Positions 27,159 through 37,463 of a stretch of 64,000 nucleotides of DNA are shown here, one piece after another. The notes below the pieces were generated by a model. That model had not been told where the DNA came from. It searched no databases and saw nothing but the letters and a program-made list of their open reading frames with translations. Where the stretch lies: contig JASAON010001589.1 in assembly GCA_030849065.1 (NCBI GenBank), positions 1 to 64,000 on the forward strand, in the 5' to 3' direction. Made by a program: the position numbers and the translations under genes. How positions within the stretch are numbered: the stretch's first letter is position 1; every line of letters begins with the position of its first letter. The DNA is from Jaenimonas drosophilae. Lineage: Eukaryota; Euglenozoa; Kinetoplastea; Trypanosomatida; Trypanosomatidae.

Positions 27159-27823
27159 GGGAACTTCGTGGTGCGTGCGTGTGTAAGTGCGTCGTATGGG
27201 AGAGTAGGTGGGGAGCAGGCGAGGGGGCACAAACAAAGCACCAACAAGAGCACCCGTATCAATCAATAAAATAAAGAAAGCTGCGCTACGAATGAAACAA
27301 ACGAAGAACGAGACGCAAAAGAGATAAAGCACATCCATGGGTATCAGGAAGACCAGAGGACGTACCGGCGCTGACGCACCCAACTTCACCCAGACAACAG
27401 CAGAACTAACAAGGCAGGGAGGGGGGGCAAGAAACAGAGAGGGAGGAAGACGGTGCGGCGTACACGTCAACAATTTACGCGGACCGTTGAGGTGTGTGTG
27501 TGTGTGTGAGGGGGAGAGATAGGGCAGAGGATCATAGCATCCTGTGTAGGGGTGCATCTCCTTCAGCCAATCTTCTCGTCACAGGTTGTTGTAGAGTGGA
27601 AGAAGCTCTCCTCGCTGAGTTAGGCGATAGGCAAGAGTAGGAACAGTCAGTAGTTCAGCATATTGGCGGTGCCCGCCCTCATCCCGCACACAACGCCGTC
27701 CTTCTGCAGAAGACGATTGATGGTGGTATGTCGGGAAAGATGGAAACGGGGGGGAGAAAGGAAGAAAAAAGCTAGCTAAAGCCATGATGGGTGAATGATG
27801 TAGTGGGCTGTGCCGAACCGCCA
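27159..27823. other. Intergenic region with G7 and GT tracts
   Basis: A G7-type run at about 27420-27427 and a GT run at 27492-27508 are present, plus purine patches (27396-27455, 27747-27773) that read as pyrimidine tracts on the minus strand. No gene is supported. Confidence 0.5.
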
Positions 27824-28930
27824 TCATCTCCGCCGCCGAACTTGGTTGGCCCACAGAAAAATCAGTGCTGCATAGGATGCAGTTATCTCCTCTCGCTCCA
27901 ATGGAGGTAGAAGCTGAAGAATTTCGGCCGAAAGATGTTCCATCCCTGACTGTTCCAGGGTTGCCACTAAGGTGGCGTAGCTTACCACGTCAGGAGAAGG
28001 AAAGGGACCGCCCAACCCCGCAGCGGCCTGGACATCCTCGTCAGACGCGGTGATGGTGGTAGCGGCCTCCATCATCTCTCCCGGTGCCTTCCATGCCCGT
28101 AGAGGGTTGGTGGAGCCGCCCATCTTACGAAGGATGTAGAGAGCACCTTTCCAGTCCTGAACCGCCTCACATGCAGAAACACAGACGTTGAGCGCATGAA
28201 CGGAAACCTCTTCGCGGGGAATGCGGCAGCGCTCTTCCAAGAAGCTGAGGCCGGCGCGCCATCCATCGTCCTGCTTCTCCGGGTCGCGGCTCTCCTCCGT
28301 CGCTCGCCGCACGAGTAGCTCCACGCAGTGTTCCACCGCAGCGGGCATGCGGCGGCCGTAGAAGTTGGCCAGACGCTCCACCAGCTCCCACTGCTGGCTC
28401 TCAGCACAGACATCCATGAGCAGCCGAACGTGTACGTCCGTGGGGGTGACGGGGGCGGGGCAACCACGAAGTGCGCCAGCTTCGGCGGTTGTCTTCTCCA
28501 TGGTTTGTGAGGATATGTTCGTTGGTGTTGCGATTGTTGTAGTTGGGTTGGATCGCATGACATCGTCGTTGGTTGATTGAATGAAGGCGGTAAGAGCCGC
28601 CTCCCATGTCTGGGTACGACGTGCTGCTTCCAAAAACGCATGCAGGTCCGCGCTGTTGTGGACGAGAGCCGTGCGGGGTGAGGCGTGGCGGATGAATAGA
28701 CGTCCAGCAGTACGCTGGGCCTCCACCGCCTCCACCTCACGTCGCATCTGCGCAAAGTCCTTCCATCCACCCTCGCGCCCCGCTCCGACGGCCTCCGCAG
28801 AAGCGGACGGCGCCGTGGTTCGCCACGTGCGGCTCGATGAGCTTGGCGGCGGGAGTGGCCGTCGTCTTGGCAAGCGCAGTGAACGTGCGAGAACCTGCTC
28901 CAGCGTTCGTGGCGGTGATGGTGGTGGCAT
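27824..28930 (-). CDS. Pentatricopeptide-repeat (PPR) protein, probably mitochondrial
   Basis: The protein has 368 residues. The Arg/Pro/Ser-rich N-terminus (ARSLRLPRRRPLPPP) is consistent with organelle import. PPR units are visible as helical pairs. One spans VSVHALNVCVSACEAVQDW and continues to GALYILRKM (about 240-270). Another is DVVSYATLVATLEQSGM, running on to AEILQLL (about 320-350). Weaker units run from about 95 to 230 with VHVRLLMDVCAESQQWE. PPR proteins bind single-stranded RNA and in kinetoplastids mostly act on mitochondrial transcripts or the mitoribosome. The specific RNA cannot be read off because the repeats are too degenerate. Confidence 0.8.
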   Translation of the reverse strand: MPPPSPPRTLEQVLARSLRLPRRRPLPPPSSSSRTWRTTAPSASAEAVGAGREGGWKDFAQMRREVEAVEAQRTAGRLFIRHASPRTALVHNSADLHAFLEAARRTQTWEAALTAFIQSTNDDVMRSNPTTTIATPTNISSQTMEKTTAEAGALRGCPAPVTPTDVHVRLLMDVCAESQQWELVERLANFYGRRMPAAVEHCVELLVRRATEESRDPEKQDDGWRAGLSFLEERCRIPREEVSVHALNVCVSACEAVQDWKGALYILRKMGGSTNPLRAWKAPGEMMEAATTITASDEDVQAAAGLGGPFPSPDVVSYATLVATLEQSGMEHLSAEILQLLPPLEREEITASYAALIFLWANQVRRRR

Positions 28931-30485
28931 GCGTTAGAGGTTGTCAGCCGTTGATGCGACACCGCCAACCAGGTGGGGGGGAAGTGATTAAGGGGAGAGT
29001 AGAGAGAGGGGGGCGGAGGAGAAAGTACCTACTCTCGAGCGATAAACGAGCTGCCTGCTAGTGGGGGGGGGTGTAAAGGTGATTGTTTTGTTGGTTGCTG
29101 CCTGCAATTGAGGCTTCTCCGGACCACCTAGGACAGAAGAATGTGTGAGATATAAGAGAGAGGAAAAGAGAAGTTGCGTGAAGGTTTGGCAGCTGCATAA
29201 AGGCAGCGAGGTACGTGGCACGGAGAAAGGGAGGTGAGAAGGGCCATCAGTAGAGGAAGCTGGGGCCAACCCCACAGACACGGTTTGCGCCGCATCCACT
29301 CCCTGACTCACTTTTGCCAAGCTCTCTGCACCCCGCTCGCCCGCTTCACTGCCACTGTGGGAGCACTCCTCCCCACGTCCATCGAGCTTGTTTCACACGT
29401 GAATGCATCTCTGAATCTGCATCATCAATTGATAAGACACTGCCAGGCGCCGATGTATGCGGCGGTGGACCAGTTGCGGTGTGTTCATCCACACAAGAGC
29501 ACTCACTCCACTCCACGTCAATCATCTACACCAATCGGGCGGATCGTGTGAGCTTGGGGTGCGGAGCGCGGACCAGTACAGCAAACCCTACGGTGCTCCC
29601 TGGCTCCCTTCACCCTTAAATCATCATCTTTCCCGCACTCCACACCGACACAATCCATCGGTCGCAGACAAGATGAGATGAGATGAAAAATCGTTCGTGA
29701 CAAGATGAGGTGATGAGGAGAGTAGCGCTGGGTGCATCAATCATTCTTCCACCGTCAATATATTGACTCACGTGGCACCAAAAGAAGAAGGGCACCACAA
29801 GCAAAAGTACTTACTAATCGAGCATCAAAAATATAAAAATGTGGTGTGGACAGACATGGGAGGGTGATGAGATGTGTCAGTCAGACGAGGGAGGAAGGGT
29901 AATCACACGCACTCCTCCGTCCCCCCCCCCCACGTACCGGCAACACCTCGAGGGCACAGAACACCATCCAATGCCACTCCCCGTCTGGCACGTGCCCGTC
30001 ACCCGCAGAGACACGACCAAACCGGCAAACAAACCTACATGAATGAATATGTTCAGGCGAGCTGAGGCCACTACGAATCAATGTCACACCCACACAATTG
30101 CGATGATCCTACTGTCATGAAGGGCGACGCGTGCAGTGGTGAAGTGGGATATGGACCCGCTCTCACACACCGCTCGTCACGAACGCTGACCACTTATGCT
30201 ATCCGTTCATCGCAACGGCTGATGTTGGAGGAGGGCCCATCCATATGGTAGGTGCTGCGACCATTTGGGGTCGCTGTTCTTCTCGCCATGTAGCCTTGGT
30301 ATGGCTCAGGACGCAAGAACCTATATCCTCCTCAGTTTCATCTGCGTGGTGTGTACGTTGTCATAACTTTTGTGGGTTGGTGTCGGTGAGGAGTTCGGTT
30401 GATCTACCTACCCTTTTCACCGGCTCACTCATTCACTCACTCACACCCACGCCCTACTACTGCTTATAAATCTGAGGTCCTCTCC
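28931..30485. other. 1.55-kb gap in the minus-strand block, no gene seen
   Basis: This is the longest gap in the left block. It has a G9 run at 29063-29071 on the plus strand and a C11 run (G11 on the minus strand) at 29921-29931. GTGATGA matches at about 29710 and 29866 recall a C/D snoRNA C box but lack a convincing paired D box. Short frames on both strands have no recognisable domain. It may hold the 5' flank of the PPR gene, the long 3' UTR of aconitase, small RNAs or an internal transcription start, and none of these can be settled by eye. Confidence 0.45.
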
Positions 30486-33185
30486 TTAGTTGACTCCAGC
30501 CTTGTTACGGAGAACGTAGTTAAGGATGCCACCGTGCTCAACGTACTTGAGCTCCACGACTGTGTCAATGCGCAGGGTGGTGGTGAAGGTCTTTCCAGAG
30601 TCTGTGTGCACGCGGACATCCTGAAGAGGGTTGAGCTCACCCGTCAGCTCAATGGTGAAGCGCTCCTTGCCGTTGAAGCCCAGAGATTGTGGTGATTGGC
30701 CATCCTTGAACTGCAGAGGAATGATACCCATGCCGACCAAGTTAGAGCGGTGAATGCGCTCAAAGCCCTCGGCAATCACCGCGCGCACGCCCTGCATGAA
30801 GGGGCCCTTCGCAGCCCAGTCGCGGCTGGAACCGCAGCCGTACTCCTTGCCAGCAAGAATGACGGTGGGGATCTTCTCCGCCTTGTACTGCATCGCAGCA
30901 TCAAAGATGAACATCTTCTCACCGGTGGGGTGGAAGACTGTGTAGGGGCCCGTCTGGCCTTCACCCACGAGCTTGTTGCCAAGTCGGGTGTTGGCGAAGG
31001 TGCCGCGCACCATAATCTGGTCGTTTCCACGACGGCTTCCGTATGTGTTGAAGTCACCGCGAGCGACGCCAGCGTTGGTGAGGAACTTAGCCGCTGGGGA
31101 GTCCTTGGCGATGTTGCCAGCGGGAGAGATGTGGTCGGTGGTGATGCTGTCACCGAAGAGGGCGAGGCAGGCGGCGCCCTCAATCTTGGCGATGCCAGGA
31201 GGCGTGGCGGTCATGCCCTCAAAATAGGGTGGGTGATGAATGTAAGTAGACTTGGGGTTCCACTCGTAGAACTCACTCTTGGTGGAGGGGAGGGCATTCC
31301 AGCTCTCGTTCATGGTGGTGATGTTCTCGTACACCTGCTTGAAGAGCTCTGGGGTGACGTGCTTCTTCACAATCGACGCGACTTCCTCGTTGGTGGGCCA
31401 GATATCGCGCAAATAAACATTGCCGCAGATGGGCTCCTTCTCGAAGTCAATGTCAGTGCGGCCAGCCAGGGCGTAGGCCACAACCAAGGGCGGGGAGGCC
31501 AGGTAGTTGGCGGCGGTCAGGGGGTGAATACGGGCCTCGAAGTTACGGTTGCCGGAGAGCACAGCAGCGGCCACGAAGTTGTTGTCGGTGATGCACTTGG
31601 ACACCTCCTGTGGGATCTCACCGGAGTTGCCAATGCACGTCATGCAGCCGTAGCCAGTGGTGTGGAAGCCAAGCTTGTCAAGGCTATCCTGAAGGCCGGA
31701 GCTCGTGAGGTACTGCGTCACCACGTGGGAACCAGGGGAAAGGGAGGTCTTGATGGACTTGGACACCTTGAGGCCCTTCTCCAGAGCCTTCTTGGCAACA
31801 AGACCAGCCGCAACCAGTACGCTGGGGTTGCTGGTGTTGGTGCAGGACGTGATGGCCGCAATCACGACGCTTCCGTGCTGCATCACTGCCTCCTCTCCGC
31901 CGACAGTGTACTTCACCTTCTTGGAGTGCTCCGCGGCAGGGATGCCAAAACCCTTGAAGCCAGTCTTGGCGCCCATGCAAGCCTTGAAGTCCGTAGCCAT
32001 TTCGGAAAGCGCAACGTTGTCGTGCGGGCGCTTTGGGCCAGCCAAGCAGGGAACCACGCTGCCAAGGTCCAGCTCTAGGTTCTGCGTGTACTGGATCGAC
32101 TCCTTGCCCGTACGGAAGAGGCCAACAGCCTGGGTGTACTGGCGGATGCGCTCCACCTGCTCAGGGGAGCGGTTCGTGTTCTCCAGGTAGGAGATGGTTT
32201 CGTTGTCCACGGGGAAGTAGCCCACAGTTGCACCGTACTCGGGTGCCATGTTGGCGAGGGTTGCGCGATCAGCCAGGGAGAGTGAATCCACGCCAGGTCC
32301 GTAGAACTCCACGAACTTGCCAACCACACCGAGCTTGCGGAGGTTCTTCACCACCGTCAGCACCAAGTCCGTGGCGGTGCAGCCTTCGCGCAGCTGTCCA
32401 GTAAAGCGGTAGCCGACGACGGGAGGGAGAACCATGGAGAGGGACTGACCGAGCATACCAGCCTCCGCCTCGATGCCACCAACACCCCAGCCAACCACAC
32501 CGAGACCGTTGATCATGGTGGTGTGCGAGTCCGTACCGACAACGGAGTCTGGGTAGAGCACACCGCCCTTATCAAAGACCACAGGGGCAAGGTACTCCAG
32601 ATTGACCTGGTGAACGATGCCAGAGCCAGGAGGAACGATGAGGAGGTTGTCAAAGGCCGTGCTTCCCCACTTAAGGAACTCGAAGCGCTCGCGGTTGCGC
32701 TGCATCTCAATTTCCTGGTTCTTCACGGCGGCATCAGGGACACCAGCGCAGTCCACCTGAACGGAGTGGTCCACGACGAGGTTCACAGGGATCTGAGGGT
32801 TGATCTTGGTCGGGTCACCACCGAGAGCCTTCACGGCATCGCGCATGGCGGCAAGATCCACAACACAGGGCACGCCCGTGAAGTCCTGCAGCACGACACG
32901 GGCCGGGCGGAAGGGGATCTCAATGCTCTTGGTACAGTTGGTCTTCCAGTCCAGGATGCTCTCCACGGCCTTGGAGGTGACGTCGAACTCATCGCAGTTG
33001 CGCACCGCAGACTCCAGGAGAACACGGATGGAGAAGGGAATCTCGTCGTACTTGCGGTCAATCTCGTTGATCTTGTAGTACTGAGACGTGGACTTGCCTA
33101 CGGAAAGGGAGGCAAGATACTTGGCGTTGAAGGGGTTCGGCTGGGGCCCCTTGGCTCCCAAGAACCTGAGTGAAGTACGCAGCAT
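30486..33185 (-). CDS. ACO: Aconitase (IRP1/AcnA type)
   Basis: The start at 33185 ([15 protein letters not shown]) gives 899 residues with a possible short mitochondrial leader. The IRP1/bacterial AcnA branch is clear from its length and motifs: [43 protein letters not shown], the first cluster cysteine in [13 protein letters not shown], the cysteine pair in [25 protein letters not shown], and the swivel-domain SYGSR-like [10 protein letters not shown] and [17 protein letters not shown]. All three 4Fe-4S ligands are present. The enzyme isomerises citrate to isocitrate. Trypanosomes have a single aconitase found in both mitochondrion and cytosol, which fits this weak leader. The coding sequence is GC-rich with biased codons, as for a highly expressed gene. 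Confidence 0.97.
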   Translation of the reverse strand: MLRTSLRFLGAKGPQPNPFNAKYLASLSVGKSTSQYYKINEIDRKYDEIPFSIRVLLESAVRNCDEFDVTSKAVESILDWKTNCTKSIEIPFRPARVVLQDFTGVPCVVDLAAMRDAVKALGGDPTKINPQIPVNLVVDHSVQVDCAGVPDAAVKNQEIEMQRNRERFEFLKWGSTAFDNLLIVPPGSGIVHQVNLEYLAPVVFDKGGVLYPDSVVGTDSHTTMINGLGVVGWGVGGIEAEAGMLGQSLSMVLPPVVGYRFTGQLREGCTATDLVLTVVKNLRKLGVVGKFVEFYGPGVDSLSLADRATLANMAPEYGATVGYFPVDNETISYLENTNRSPEQVERIRQYTQAVGLFRTGKESIQYTQNLELDLGSVVPCLAGPKRPHDNVALSEMATDFKACMGAKTGFKGFGIPAAEHSKKVKYTVGGEEAVMQHGSVVIAAITSCTNTSNPSVLVAAGLVAKKALEKGLKVSKSIKTSLSPGSHVVTQYLTSSGLQDSLDKLGFHTTGYGCMTCIGNSGEIPQEVSKCITDNNFVAAAVLSGNRNFEARIHPLTAANYLASPPLVVAYALAGRTDIDFEKEPICGNVYLRDIWPTNEEVASIVKKHVTPELFKQVYENITTMNESWNALPSTKSEFYEWNPKSTYIHHPPYFEGMTATPPGIAKIEGAACLALFGDSITTDHISPAGNIAKDSPAAKFLTNAGVARGDFNTYGSRRGNDQIMVRGTFANTRLGNKLVGEGQTGPYTVFHPTGEKMFIFDAAMQYKAEKIPTVILAGKEYGCGSSRDWAAKGPFMQGVRAVIAEGFERIHRSNLVGMGIIPLQFKDGQSPQSLGFNGKERFTIELTGELNPLQDVRVHTDSGKTFTTTLRIDTVVELKYVEHGGILNYVLRNKAGVN

Positions 33186-33549
33186 CGTTCGTCGTGGGTG
33201 GTGTGACGGCGAAGTTGCAGCGGTGGGTTTATAAAAATAAGATAACAAAGGATAAGCAACCTTGGATCCTAGTAGCTACGAGCGAGAGATGTGTGAGCTG
33301 TAGGAGAACGCGGCGTGAAGGGTGAAGAATGGTTGTGAGAGAGAGAGTGGAACCTGCATCTCAGAAAAGGCAGCACAGAGAAGTACGTGGGTCACCACAA
33401 TGGAAGCAAAGAGCAACGGCGAGTTCAAAAAAAAATGTAGCAATGTACAATCTGGTGAAGTAGTGAACAGGAATCTAAATCGTGCATCTTCAGCAATGAA
33501 GAAGTTGGCGCGTGGTAGGGTTGGGTAGTGCGAGTATGGTCAAGCCAAC
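33186..33549. other. Intergenic region, no gene seen
   Basis: Purine-rich patches at 33340-33385 and 33425-33438, the latter with an A9 run, read as pyrimidine tracts on the minus strand. No gene was found. Confidence 0.5.
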
Positions 33550-35163
33550 TTAACCAACACGCGATCCTGGTACCTGTCGCGATCGCTCACGTGCCCGCTG
33601 CAGAGCGGCTAGAGCGTCTTTGCGCTGCTTGACGGCATCCCGCAGCTGCGCGTGCAATGATTCCACCTGGCCACCGTAGAGCTGCACCAGTTCTCCATTT
33701 CTGCGCCGCTCCTGGGCCAGCTCATTGCGGAGATTCGTGACAAGATCTTCATGGCTCTTGATGAGGCGTACCTTTTCCTCTCCCAATGCCTCCACCTGCA
33801 GCATCAAGGTTGACGTAGACGGAGAGGGAGATGTCTGGGCGGGTACCGACGGCGCTTTTTGCCGCTCCAACTCGTGATGAAGACCTTTCTTCTCCACCTC
33901 CAAGCGATCTCGTTCCTCTGAGAGACGCTTGGCCTCGGCAGCTGCTTGATCTAGCCGCCGGCACACATCGCGCATCTGGTCCTGAGCCGATTGACGCTCT
34001 TCCAACTCCCGCTGGCGCTCCTTCTCTCGTTGAAGCTCCACCTCTCGAATGCGTTGGCGCCAATAGTTCTCTACTGCCTGAAGCTCAGCCACGCCCGTTG
34101 CATCATGAGAAGATGGACAAGAAACATCCTTCTTGGTAGGTTTCGTCTGCTGCTGCTCAAGCTTAGCTATCAAGGCGAGGTGCTCCACGCGAAGTTGATT
34201 GAGTGCCGTCTCCAGGCTGAGTCGTGTCCGTCGCTCCTCGGACTGACGCGCAGCATGTAGCGCCTCAGCCTGCCGTTCCACCGATTCTTCAGCCACAGAT
34301 TCCAGTTGGCTCACGCGGCTCTGTGACACTTGCAGCTGCCCTCTCAGTCGGTCCACCTCATCCCGGAGGAGCTCCATCTCTAGAGGAGTAGCAAAGCCCC
34401 AGTCCTCAATCCCACTTGCTTCAGGGATGGCCTTGTCCCCAGCAGCCTCCATTGGACTATACAAGGAAGGCGACCCGCCATCACATGTCACGAGTGCACC
34501 ATCGGCCTCAACAAGCGATCCTTGAGGCAATGTCAGGGAGCTTGTGGGTTCGCCTTGCTGGTTCCATGCTGCCTCAGTGGCCACTGGGTAGGCTGGCGTC
34601 ATGCTACTGCGGTCGAGCTTCCGCATGGACTGGGGTGAATGGCGCTCCACAACGGCCTCCACGGGAAGCGAATTCACTTCTGGTTGTCCATTGTGTAGGC
34701 CGCTTGACTCTGGGCCTGAGAGGAGAATCCAACCTGGTGGAGAGGCATGCATGGTCGCTGTGTGTACGTCCGCGCCAACTCCTGTGTCCATAGGCTGGCT
34801 TGGGACGTTAGTGCCACCAACTCGTGGTGGGCGAATCGGCTGTGACATAAGCCATGCTTCCGAGCAAATGGAAGTCCAACCCATAGATGGCGCCCCGGAC
34901 ACAGTGCGTGGTCGAAGTTCTTGCGATCGGCAGTTCTCTTTTCCGCTGTGATTTGGCTGCATCGTGGTTGTGGCGCCAGTACTAGAGCAGTGGGTGGCTA
35001 CATTGTTGTACCTCGAGTGGAGCGCCGAGGCCGGCATGGCGTTGTTTGTGTTCCACAATGACGAGTTTGATGGTACCGCTAGCATACTAGTGTTTTTCCC
35101 GCCCACTACCGAGGTGGTACTCAGCGGAGCTTCGGTTAAGAGAACAGCCCTAAAGACGAACAT
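33550..35163 (-). CDS. Coiled-coil protein (hypothetical)
   Basis: The open frame allows 537 residues from 35163. In-frame ATGs at codons 27 and 43 could be the real start. The first half (about 1-250) is Ser/Pro/Thr-rich and probably disordered. From about residue 258 (LEMELLRDEVDRLRGQLQ) to the end the protein is a nearly continuous coiled coil rich in Arg, Glu and Gln, broken by a short Pro/Ser linker near 435-450 (SVPAQTSPSPSTST). It ends with a basic tail. No membrane segment or catalytic motif is present. A cytoskeletal or basal-body role would fit its RP2 neighbour but is not shown by sequence. Confidence 0.75.
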   Translation of the reverse strand: MFVFRAVLLTEAPLSTTSVVGGKNTSMLAVPSNSSLWNTNNAMPASALHSRYNNVATHCSSTGATTTMQPNHSGKENCRSQELRPRTVSGAPSMGWTSICSEAWLMSQPIRPPRVGGTNVPSQPMDTGVGADVHTATMHASPPGWILLSGPESSGLHNGQPEVNSLPVEAVVERHSPQSMRKLDRSSMTPAYPVATEAAWNQQGEPTSSLTLPQGSLVEADGALVTCDGGSPSLYSPMEAAGDKAIPEASGIEDWGFATPLEMELLRDEVDRLRGQLQVSQSRVSQLESVAEESVERQAEALHAARQSEERRTRLSLETALNQLRVEHLALIAKLEQQQTKPTKKDVSCPSSHDATGVAELQAVENYWRQRIREVELQREKERQRELEERQSAQDQMRDVCRRLDQAAAEAKRLSEERDRLEVEKKGLHHELERQKAPSVPAQTSPSPSTSTLMLQVEALGEEKVRLIKSHEDLVTNLRNELAQERRRNGELVQLYGGQVESLHAQLRDAVKQRKDALAALQRARERSRQVPGSRVG

Positions 35164-35697
35164 GATTCAGAGGAGCAGAGGTAGTTGGGCCCACACAAGA
35201 TGACAACATGCATAGAATATTCACTAACCACATCTGTGTGTAGCACTTCGTTTGCCTTTGGTCTCTCCTCCATATAGCGCACCGAGAAGCTTCTGGAATC
35301 CTCATCAATAGGATGGGGGGCCAAACATCGTGGAGACCTCTCAACCGCGTTTAGCTCACATCTCCCAAAGTTCCTCAACGCATGGTTGCTGAGGCATGAA
35401 CGAGATTGGGTAAGAGGGAGCAACCTTCACAACGGATGGGCAACACACATCAAAACACAGAACTCAAATCTTACTTCGGAATCCCTCCGCAGTGGAAACA
35501 CCAGGCAATCATCTATGAAATGTCTATATACTCGGCTGCAAAGCTGCAGCAATGCGATGAAGTGTGGATCACGTGGGATAGGAGGCACATGGAGGCGATG
35601 TTCCTGGATTTCCATCGTGCGAACCTCCCTTCGTTTTACATGTACACAGCACGTCGAAGTACTTCCTCGCTTCGTGGTGTTTACCTGGGGAGTATGC
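35164..35697. other. Intergenic region, no gene seen
   Basis: Plus-strand frames of 119-212 codons overlap this gap, but they run into the antisense of RP2 and show no motif. I see no RNA gene. Confidence 0.45.
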
Positions 35698-37026
35698 CTA
35701 AAAATCGTCGTCGTCCTCGTCCACCTTCATGGCATCATCAGGATCCTCGCTGCTGTCATCATTGAAGCTGGAATAGTCATCATCGGAGGCAGCAGTTGCT
35801 GCAGCCTTTGCTGGCACTGCAATTGGTGGTCGGCCACTAGTTGGAACCGCCATCTTCACCTCTACACTGCTTGTGTTGCTGCTTCCACTCCCCAATTCCT
35901 CCTCCTCTACCTCTTCTTCTCCATCCTCCGCCTCATCCGCCGTTTCGGCAGTCGCTGCCTGTTGCGCAGCCCACACCGCTGCACCGGCCTTGATGTCGTA
36001 GCTCTTGTTCTGACCGCTCTCTGAGCTCGCAGCGGGAAGCAGTCGGCCACTGAGGAGCGCCTCCAACTCGGGTGGGCATTCTGGCGCGCCCTCTCCAGCC
36101 GCAGATCGATCCTCCATCTGCAGGCCGTGGTCTGGGTACGTCACCACAAAGTGTGGAGTTGGAAGCGAGGCCTCATCAACAGTGAAGTCGTACACGTGCA
36201 CAAATCGGTTCAGAGTAGGGTCAAGCTTGGCCTCAGCAAAACTCCTCTTCAGCCGTGGAAGGCGAAGGTGGAAGGGCTTGAAAGTGATGTGGTGGCTCAT
36301 CTCCACAACTGGGTCCGTCGTGGTGAAGATGCGAAGGTCCAGGTTCGCACAATCCCGAGTGCGGAGTTGCTTGCAAGCGACGTGGATAGTCATGTCGTGG
36401 CAGTTACGCAGGAACACGCTTCCCTCGCAGGCGGCAATCACCATCTCTCCTCCTTCGCAGTCGTCCACGGTCATGCTGTCCAGTGGATCGAGAACCAGCA
36501 CTTTACAGTTGTTCAGGTACTCCACTTGCAATTGCTGGCCGCTGACTTGGTTCGAACGAACAAAGGACTTCCCAGACCACTTGGAGATGTAGTAGGTGGA
36601 GTCTTCTCCACCCTCCTCTTCCGGGGCAGCGGCCGGAGCCTGCGGTGCTGCAGGGGCGGAGGCCGTAGTCGGGGGCGGGGCAGCCACGTCACCGTCCTGG
36701 CGAAGCAGCCGAAGAAGCGCCGGCACTTCGCCCAGCTTTGTGTTGGAATCCTGTGGAGCAAGCTGAGCCTCTAACCGAAGAACACCCGCTGCATAGCGCA
36801 GACCGAGGAACTCCAGGTACTCAAGAACCATCTGCAGCGCGCGTTGACCTTCAGGACCGTCCTTAGCCGGCGCCAAGTTCGGTGACGGGTGGAAGGCGGC
36901 GGCGGCGGATTCATCTGAGCGAAGGGTAGCCACCGCAGCCTCCACAATCATAGCTTGCATCTTACCAAGCTGTCCGGTGGCTTCAAGCCTACGTCGAAGA
37001 TCAGCCTCCGTCGTGTGGGGGGTCAT
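35698..37026 (-). CDS. RP2: RP2 homologue (TBCC domain, N-terminal LisH), basal-body protein
   Basis: The protein has 442 residues. A helical LisH-type segment occurs near residues 60-90 (RALQMVLEYLEFLGLRYAAG). After an Ala/Pro linker, the TBCC domain (about 145-290) has the RP2 pattern: VFLRNCHDMTIHVACKQLR, then the TRDC loop, where Arg is the arginine-finger position for GAP activity on ARL3-type GTPases, then FTTTDPVVEMSHHITF. The C-terminal 90 residues are Ala-rich then very acidic (EDGEEEVEEEE and a terminal DEDDDDF). The N-myristoylation and palmitoylation site of human RP2 is absent. A LisH-TBCC arrangement is known for trypanosome RP2, which sits at basal-body transitional fibres and helps axoneme assembly. 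The nucleoside-diphosphate-kinase-like domain of human RP2 is not evident. Confidence 0.9.
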   Translation of the reverse strand: MTPHTTEADLRRRLEATGQLGKMQAMIVEAAVATLRSDESAAAAFHPSPNLAPAKDGPEGQRALQMVLEYLEFLGLRYAAGVLRLEAQLAPQDSNTKLGEVPALLRLLRQDGDVAAPPPTTASAPAAPQAPAAAPEEEGGEDSTYYISKWSGKSFVRSNQVSGQQLQVEYLNNCKVLVLDPLDSMTVDDCEGGEMVIAACEGSVFLRNCHDMTIHVACKQLRTRDCANLDLRIFTTTDPVVEMSHHITFKPFHLRLPRLKRSFAEAKLDPTLNRFVHVYDFTVDEASLPTPHFVVTYPDHGLQMEDRSAAGEGAPECPPELEALLSGRLLPAASSESGQNKSYDIKAGAAVWAAQQAATAETADEAEDGEEEVEEEELGSGSSNTSSVEVKMAVPTSGRPPIAVPAKAAATAASDDDYSSFNDDSSEDPDDAMKVDEDDDDF

Positions 37027-37463
37027 TGGCGCTTTAAAACCGTGTGATACAAATGAACAACTTACGTTGGGTAGATATAGGAAGACTACAGCACTTTTGT
37101 TGTGTGTCCAGAGACGCTACCAAAACACCTAAGTGTGTGTGTGTGTGTGTTGTGGCTTGCAAACAATTACAATCTTGGTCAGGTTGAGTGGCAGCCGACG
37201 AGAAAGTGACAGCAATCAGAATTAAAACGGAGAGCTTAGTCGTGACGCTGCTCTTGTGGATATTGGTCAGCACGGCATGTAGAGTGTTGGAGTGAGAAGC
37301 CAATAATGGATTTGATGCATATGTGACAGAGGGAAGGGCGTTGGAGTTATTGCGTCGCCACGCCCCAACTCTACTGTCATCCTACCAGTAGCCCTTACTC
37401 ACCTCTACCTCTCTAGAGAGTTCCACCTCCTGTTAGTGCGATCTTTCGTTGTGGCGTTAGCTT
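37027..37463. other. Intergenic region with GT repeat
   Basis: A GT run at 37133-37150 is present. Base composition drops from GC-rich to mixed across this gap. No gene was found. Confidence 0.5.

Noticed and set aside
29700..29900. Possible C/D snoRNAs based on GTGATGA matches.
   Set aside because: No matching D box with terminal stem could be found by eye, and such 7-mers are common by chance.
30696..32078. Plus-strand frame of 460 codons antisense to aconitase.
   Set aside because: It arises from the codon bias of the aconitase gene. Its Gly/Val/His-rich translation has no domain.
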